From Metallyticus violacea (lineage: Eukaryota; Arthropoda; Insecta; Mantodea; Metallyticidae): DNA of 64,000 nucleotides. Shown here one piece after another: positions 58,759 to 64,000 of this stretch. The translations under genes were made by a program, and so were the position numbers. The stretch's first letter is position 1; each line of letters starts with the position of its first letter. The stretch lies in NCBI GenBank assembly GCA_030762175.1, contig CM060833.1, positions 72,269,501-72,333,500 of the forward strand. The letters are read 5' to 3'. Below the pieces are notes generated by a model, which did no database searches, was not told the origin of the DNA, and saw only the letters and a list, made by a program, of their open reading frames with translations.

Positions 58759-61700
58759 CTGTACAAAAAGATAGTCACTGAATCACCAAAATACGATACA
58801 TTTTCTAGCAAGTGTAGGTATACAATATAAAATGTTCATCTTCCCATCACGCAAACAATATGGGAGAGGCAGGAAAGTGGCCGATCATTTCAAACCAACT
58901 TCACCAATTTTCGATCATAACTAAGAATTATTTAATGGCAAAAAAGTTAACTTTATTTTCTTTTCTTTTGTACATAAGAAAACGTTTGTGGGGTGAGTGA
59001 ATTTTTAAAAAAATAAGATTACACATTTATTGTTATATAATTAATATTGGTCACTATGGAATATAATGGGTATATAATTTTCTGTGTTTCTTAAAGTTAA
59101 AACTACACAACGGTACTTTATCTTATGCACTGTGCAAAACTCTTTACAATTAATTGCATAACGAATTAGTAAAATAAATTCTGATTTCATTAGTTAGAAA
59201 CTGCCCTGATTTCTTGCCTCAATCTATTTTCTGCTAATTATTTGTGAACATACCTTCGCTGAGATTGTTTCAATCTTTACTGTTACTACATTTTAGCACA
59301 CTATTTAATAATAATGTTGCTCTTCTGCTGCTTAATTCAATGAAAATGTTCATCAACATTTCTTTTGTGTTTCCTGTTATTTTCATTTTCTTGCCTCTGT
59401 AACACCCCTACAGATCGCCTTCATTAAGATTAAATTGTACCTGGTCGTATTCTTGATCACCAGTGTTTTGACTATTTTAGTGATTGATTGCTTTGAAGAT
59501 GGGAAATATTGGTGATATAGAACACGACTGGTGTCAATCAGAAAGTTGAGATAACGCACTGACGAGGAAGTTGTGCCGATTTTGCCCGATATCTTCCTCC
59601 TCCCCTTCCTTATTCTGTTCACCTGGTCGGGATGGTTCGCCAGCTAATGATTGGTTCCTCGCCTACCATCCTCTGCCAGTTCTGTTAGGCAAGTAAATTT
59701 ATACGGAGAATCGTCTCCGGGACAGATGCCTTTTCTTCAAAAATTTTAGGCTCGAAGGTTGCTCCGAAGGGTAAGCCCTGTGTTCCAAGTCCCATATATC
59801 TTATATTTTATTATAATGTAGTAAACTATACGCATACGTTCCCTTTTATATTTCTAACGAGCAGCAAACTTGGATTTGCAATGAATAAAAGTATAGACAT
59901 TTTGGGAACATTCAAACTTTTTTAACTGTTGTTTAAAAGGGGGGTTTTATTAAATGCTTATGCACATACATTGTTGTATGTTTTTTTCTATTCTACATAT
60001 TGTATTTTATTGGACTAATATTTTAAGAGCTTTACTTTTTGCAATAAAAATTGCTAATTTACCTAGTACAAATTTTCACAATCAAATTTATTTCATGTAT
60101 TATATTTTCAATTTTTATTGTTTAATAAACCACGTTGGAATTGTAAGCCACTCTTCTGTATTGTAAAGGTTTCTTTCTGTAGTCATATCCTGGGAGTTTT
60201 CTTTACAGGACTCCTAGGCTAAAATGTGAACTGGAATTAACTGTAGAGTGTCATTTTTTGGGTTACAAAATAATCATACATAGCAAAATTTATGAGAATA
60301 TATAAAGAAAAAAGGATTGTATATTTTGCATTACATTTAGGAAACCTAATTTCCAAATTCAGTAAAAAAGAACCGTTCATGTTTTTTCATAAAAGCAAAC
60401 AAAGTTTATAAATATATTAGTGCAAGAAACTAACTTTACCATCTTTAGCATGCTTATGAAGGTCTCGGTTCTTAGAATTTAAAAGATTTTTGTAGCATTT
60501 CCAAAAGAAAAACTGAACATTTATCATACATTTCAAAAACAAATTCCACGGGATAGAGAACTTAATAATAAAAAATATAGAAAATAAATGCTAGGTGGAA
60601 GAATCCAGAAAATTTAGTTGTAGCTATAAAGTTGTTCTTGGGAAATACGGAGGAGCTTTGTAATAAACATATTTTTTAACCTTTACTGTGATTATTAATT
60701 TGATAAATTATAATAATAAGTCTATGGAAATACATTAATAATGAATTATATACGCCTATAAGAAAACCCCAATGACAAATAACTCTTTATAGCAAAAATT
60801 AGAAAATAAATCTCTTAAATAAAAAAAATATCCATCTACTATTAAGTAAATAGACAAAGTTGTATAATAATGTATTTAACAAATCTGTATATTAAATGTA
60901 ATCGACCGTGTTTGTTAAATCCGTTTGGGTTTGCACTTGTACTTCAGTTGTGTTACTGTTCATAAAATTGAATAATCATTTATATCATTTCTGATATAAT
61001 TTATAATTTCTTGTTTCACACTGGGTAAATGCCATTATTTTGGGGCTCGATAGAAATTACTATTTTAAATGCCTGTTTTATGTAAAACAAAATGAGCAAC
61101 TACCAGAAATAATGACTGATTCAGAAAACATTAAAAGCATTTGCTGACGCTTGGTATACACAATATACTTTAATGCCGCCTTTAATTCATTTTCAAGTTA
61201 TGCCATAAACAGGAAATGCGTTTATTTGGAACGCTACTTTGATGCCTGAGAGGACAAAAACACTCATCTAGTGATAAATGCTACCTAGGTTCTGATCCCC
61301 ATTATGCTTGAAATGTTTTAATTGTTAGTAAAATTAATGTTTAATATATCGCAATAATATATGTTTTTAAAGGACAAGGTATATTTGAATTTTAAGCACT
61401 TTATGACCAAAAAATATAAATTAAACATCTTCATTTTCAAAATGAATGCCATATTAATAAATACTTCAAAGTAAAATATAAATTATCTAAATATCGGATT
61501 TGTAAACCGCCGTCTCTGATATTGACCTTACTATTGACGCTGGCATGATAGTACGCGTGCATCATGCAAAAGGTTATAGATTAAAACAGCCTTCTGATTG
61601 GTTTGCTAGCATCATATTGAGATGCACTATGGCTGAGCGCATGTAGGCCACAAGGAGATCACTCTTTTCGTTAGTAAGCATTGCAGGTCGTTCTGCGTCT

Positions 61701-63391
61701 CATGATGCAAAATCGCTTGAAGTCTGTATATCTACGTCGATGCGTTTATATAGGGAAGGAATTGTAGCCGTTGTTCTGGTTCAGGATGGAAACCTGAACT
61801 CCTCAGAAGGATGCTACTGTGCTTGAAGAAACAGACACCAGTATGTCTCTGCACGGATTAGTAATTATAATTTTCCGAGTGCACATTCCTACGTCGTTTG
61901 AATGCCACAGAGCTCTGCTCGACCAGCTGTTAAAGAGCGTCTTAAAGACTGTTTCACTTCGCTTTGGTAGAACAAAATGCCAACCGCAATCCGAAATAAC
62001 GTTATGCACACGAAATGACAGACAGATATGTGACTGAACTGTATCGTCAAAAGTGTGCTATCTGTGTCTTGTTGGAGTTTGATGTCACGGGATGGTTTGA
62101 GGTATTGTGGCGGTTTGGTCACACACTAAACAGCTACCAATTTAACCAAATCCTTGAAAAGTTTTATTGTTTAAGCATAAATGTCTTAAAATTAAAATTA
62201 AAAAAAAAACATATGCAATTGGAGGTTATATTGTAATTTATAACGTGTATAATAAAGCTTAATTTTACTTGCAAAAATAAAAAAGGCATGCATAGGTAGA
62301 ATTTGATGTGTTTTCACCAATATTCAAATAACATAACTTTTACTCACAGATGAATGTTTGCTGAGCATTATCCACACGTCATAAGACAAACAACAATCAC
62401 AGCAAATCTGGGGACAGGCGTAGGTGAAAACTAAATTACTAAGACCCCATTTCTTGCCTAAGACATCTGAACGGGTGTACAAATATTCGTTGAAAAATCG
62501 CGATTAGATCTACTAGAAGATGTAGTCATACAGAAATGTGTTAAAATATGATTCCTTTATGATGCTGCTTCATCTCAAATTAAATAATTATATGTTCTGT
62601 ATATTCGAAAGTTTCCATGATGGATTAGAAAATTTGTATTTCGGTTAGATGTGTTCTCCTAGCTTGAAACTTCAAAACCCCACTCCTAATTTAAAACTTC
62701 AAAACCCCACTCCCAATAGAAATAGCAAAAAAGTTAATTGATACTTCAGAATCTGCTAATGAATTTTTGTGACGAACAACAAAATAAACAACCAGTATCT
62801 TCGGGAAACCTAGTTACCAGCATTTTTTGTACTCTTGTGGTTGGTTTTTTTTTTTTTTTTTGTCAACATGCCTTACGATTTTTATCTGCCAATTCAGAAA
62901 ATTTATTTTTATTATTTATTTAATTGCTAGACATTTAGATAACTTTAGAATGGTACTGAATAAACCTGAATTTTTTGTAATAAAAATATATGTTTATAAC
63001 TACTTATAACAATAAGTGAAAGTCGTTAGTTGTATTATAATTGCTCTTTAGCTAATGAAAATGTATAATTTGGCTCAATAGTATACTTAATTGCTGTATA
63101 AATGATAATATTATTGGCAATAATTGATGCTAGTTTTTCCTTTTCTTTTTTTTTTTCCTTTCATTTTTATGGCAATTTATTATCAAATTGTGAGATCTTT
63201 GATAGTCAAATCAGATAGGACAAAAAAATGTGCAATAACTGCAATGTTTACATTATGCTTAGAATATTATCTTTATATGAATATGTCACTTAGAGCATTA
63301 ATTATGGTACAACTTTAGCTTTACAAAAAGAAAAAGTTAGGTTAGCCCTGTAATAAAATATCATAGATTTAAAATTTATTATTCTACTCAC
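58759..63391 (-). other. Intron (about 4.6 kb) of the unidentified gene
   Basis: Bounded by GTGAGT at 63391-63386 and the AG at 58760-58759 on the minus strand. No further exon was seen inside it. Frame 59383-59622 (minus) and 61819-62037 (plus) have no recognisable domain. The segment 61540-62130 is GC-richer, with a CCAAT-type GATTGG near 61597 and a TATATAG near 61748 on the plus strand, and might be a promoter or a repeat. A short direct repeat of AACTTCAAAACCCCACTCC lies near 62668-62714, and there is a poly-T tract at about 62845-62861. Confidence 0.7.
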
Positions 63392-63603
63392 TTTGAGAAC
63401 ATTTCTTCCTCCTGTTTTGACTTTGGACGAATAGAAGTGAGCATTTTCCAATCAATAGCCACTCCATTCAAGTCTTCTAGTGGGACAGACCTCATGTCTG
63501 GTGGAATGGGATTAGCATAAGCATATTCAATATGTTTAAATTCTTTCCTAAGGGGGTGGAAACTGTGATCTCTATCTTTTATCTTTAAATCATCCTCTTT
63601 CAC
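63392..63603 (-). CDS. Internal exon of the same unidentified gene
   Basis: The exon is 212 nt. On the minus strand it follows TTTTCACTTGCAG (AG at 63605-63604) and ends with AAA just before the donor GTGAGT, a near-consensus junction. It opens in phase 0 and leaves two bases of a codon. The 70 codons read VKEDDLKIKDRDHSFHPLRK, EFKHIEYAYANPIPPDMRSV, PLEDLNGVAIDWKMLTSIRP, KSKQEEEMFS with no repeats; the mixed charged and aromatic composition looks strongly protein-coding and unlike the chance frames around it. Joined to the next exon, the frame runs on as EMFSK-LVMMGKLHL without a break. Upstream exons lie beyond 64000. The function is not recognised. Confidence 0.88.
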
Positions 63604-64000
63604 CTGCAAGTGAAAATAATAATGATCATATAATTAAGATCATTGTTTGATTGAATCGGACTACACACTCTGATTGCTCTACTTACTTGTTTATAATATG
63701 TAGAACTAATTTCATGAACCCTTTGTTCACACCATCAGCTAACCATTGACTAATATTGACATTTATAATTAATAATGATCATGTTAGTTTCAATAAACAG
63801 ATTTTAAATTTTGTTACCATTTACTGTATGTAACAAAACTTAATAAGGTATTTATGAAGATTAGAAAATTAACAAGAATATTTGTTGCTGAGGTAGCTAG
63901 AATAACACGAGTTTCACATGATTTTTATCATTCATAATCATACTGGAGCCTTTTATATGGAAACAAATAGTATTACATTACATTTATAATGAAAATGATA
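63604..64000 (-). other. Part of an upstream intron of the unidentified gene
   Basis: AT-rich sequence following the acceptor at 63604-63605; no exon is seen up to the window edge. Confidence 0.6.

Overview
This is an AT-rich, gene-poor stretch of nuclear DNA from an animal, almost certainly an arthropod and most likely an insect with a large genome. The reasons are D34D mariner elements of the insect type, several tRNA-derived SINE families, an LTR element whose primer-binding site matches insect tRNA-Lys, many trinucleotide and mononucleotide microsatellites, canonical GT-AG introns, and long intergenic DNA. There are no bacterial-style operons, Shine-Dalgarno sites or dense ORFs. Nearly all short open frames are chance or belong to dead transposons. 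The species cannot be fixed from the sequence.

The only convincing host gene is at the right edge on the minus strand. An internal exon at 63603-63392 (212 nt) and a terminal exon at 58758-58368 are flanked by good splice sites. Their phases fit (2 nt + 1 nt), so they join into one continuous reading frame across an intron of about 4.6 kb. The product is the C-terminal 200 residues of a protein I do not recognise: a charged conserved-looking segment, a six-cysteine cluster, and a strongly basic tail. The rest of the gene lies beyond position 64000.

The remainder is a graveyard of mobile DNA. Three DUF4817-type transposase fossils lie at 2.1-2.8, 16.1-16.7 and 26.4-27.2 kb. Three mariners are present: an almost intact one with perfect ends at 20686-22011, a decayed one with both ends at 30136-31523 whose second catalytic Asp is Asn, and a very decayed one at 38.5-39.8 kb. 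A non-LTR retrotransposon RNase H fossil lies at 23.9-24.7 kb, and the 5' LTR plus primer-binding site of an LTR retrotransposon lies at 34.4-35.4 kb. At least four recurrent tRNA-like SINE groups are present (called A to D here, plus a single copy E); family A, with five copies, derives from a tRNA-Arg(CCT)-like gene. Two of the SINE-A copies sit inside other repeats and show target duplications, which gives a relative order of insertion.

Tandem structure is also prominent: a 46-bp minisatellite of exactly 20 units (10452-11371) apparently held inside a short-inverted-end element, a perfect 118-bp tandem duplication (14884-15119), a diverged array of about 130-bp units (49998-50515), and a fold-back element with tRNA-like sequence in both arms (46.26-47.34 kb). 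I found no undescribed enzymatic or defence system; the most interesting items are the unidentified two-exon gene, the minisatellite-bearing element and the tRNA-armed fold-back.
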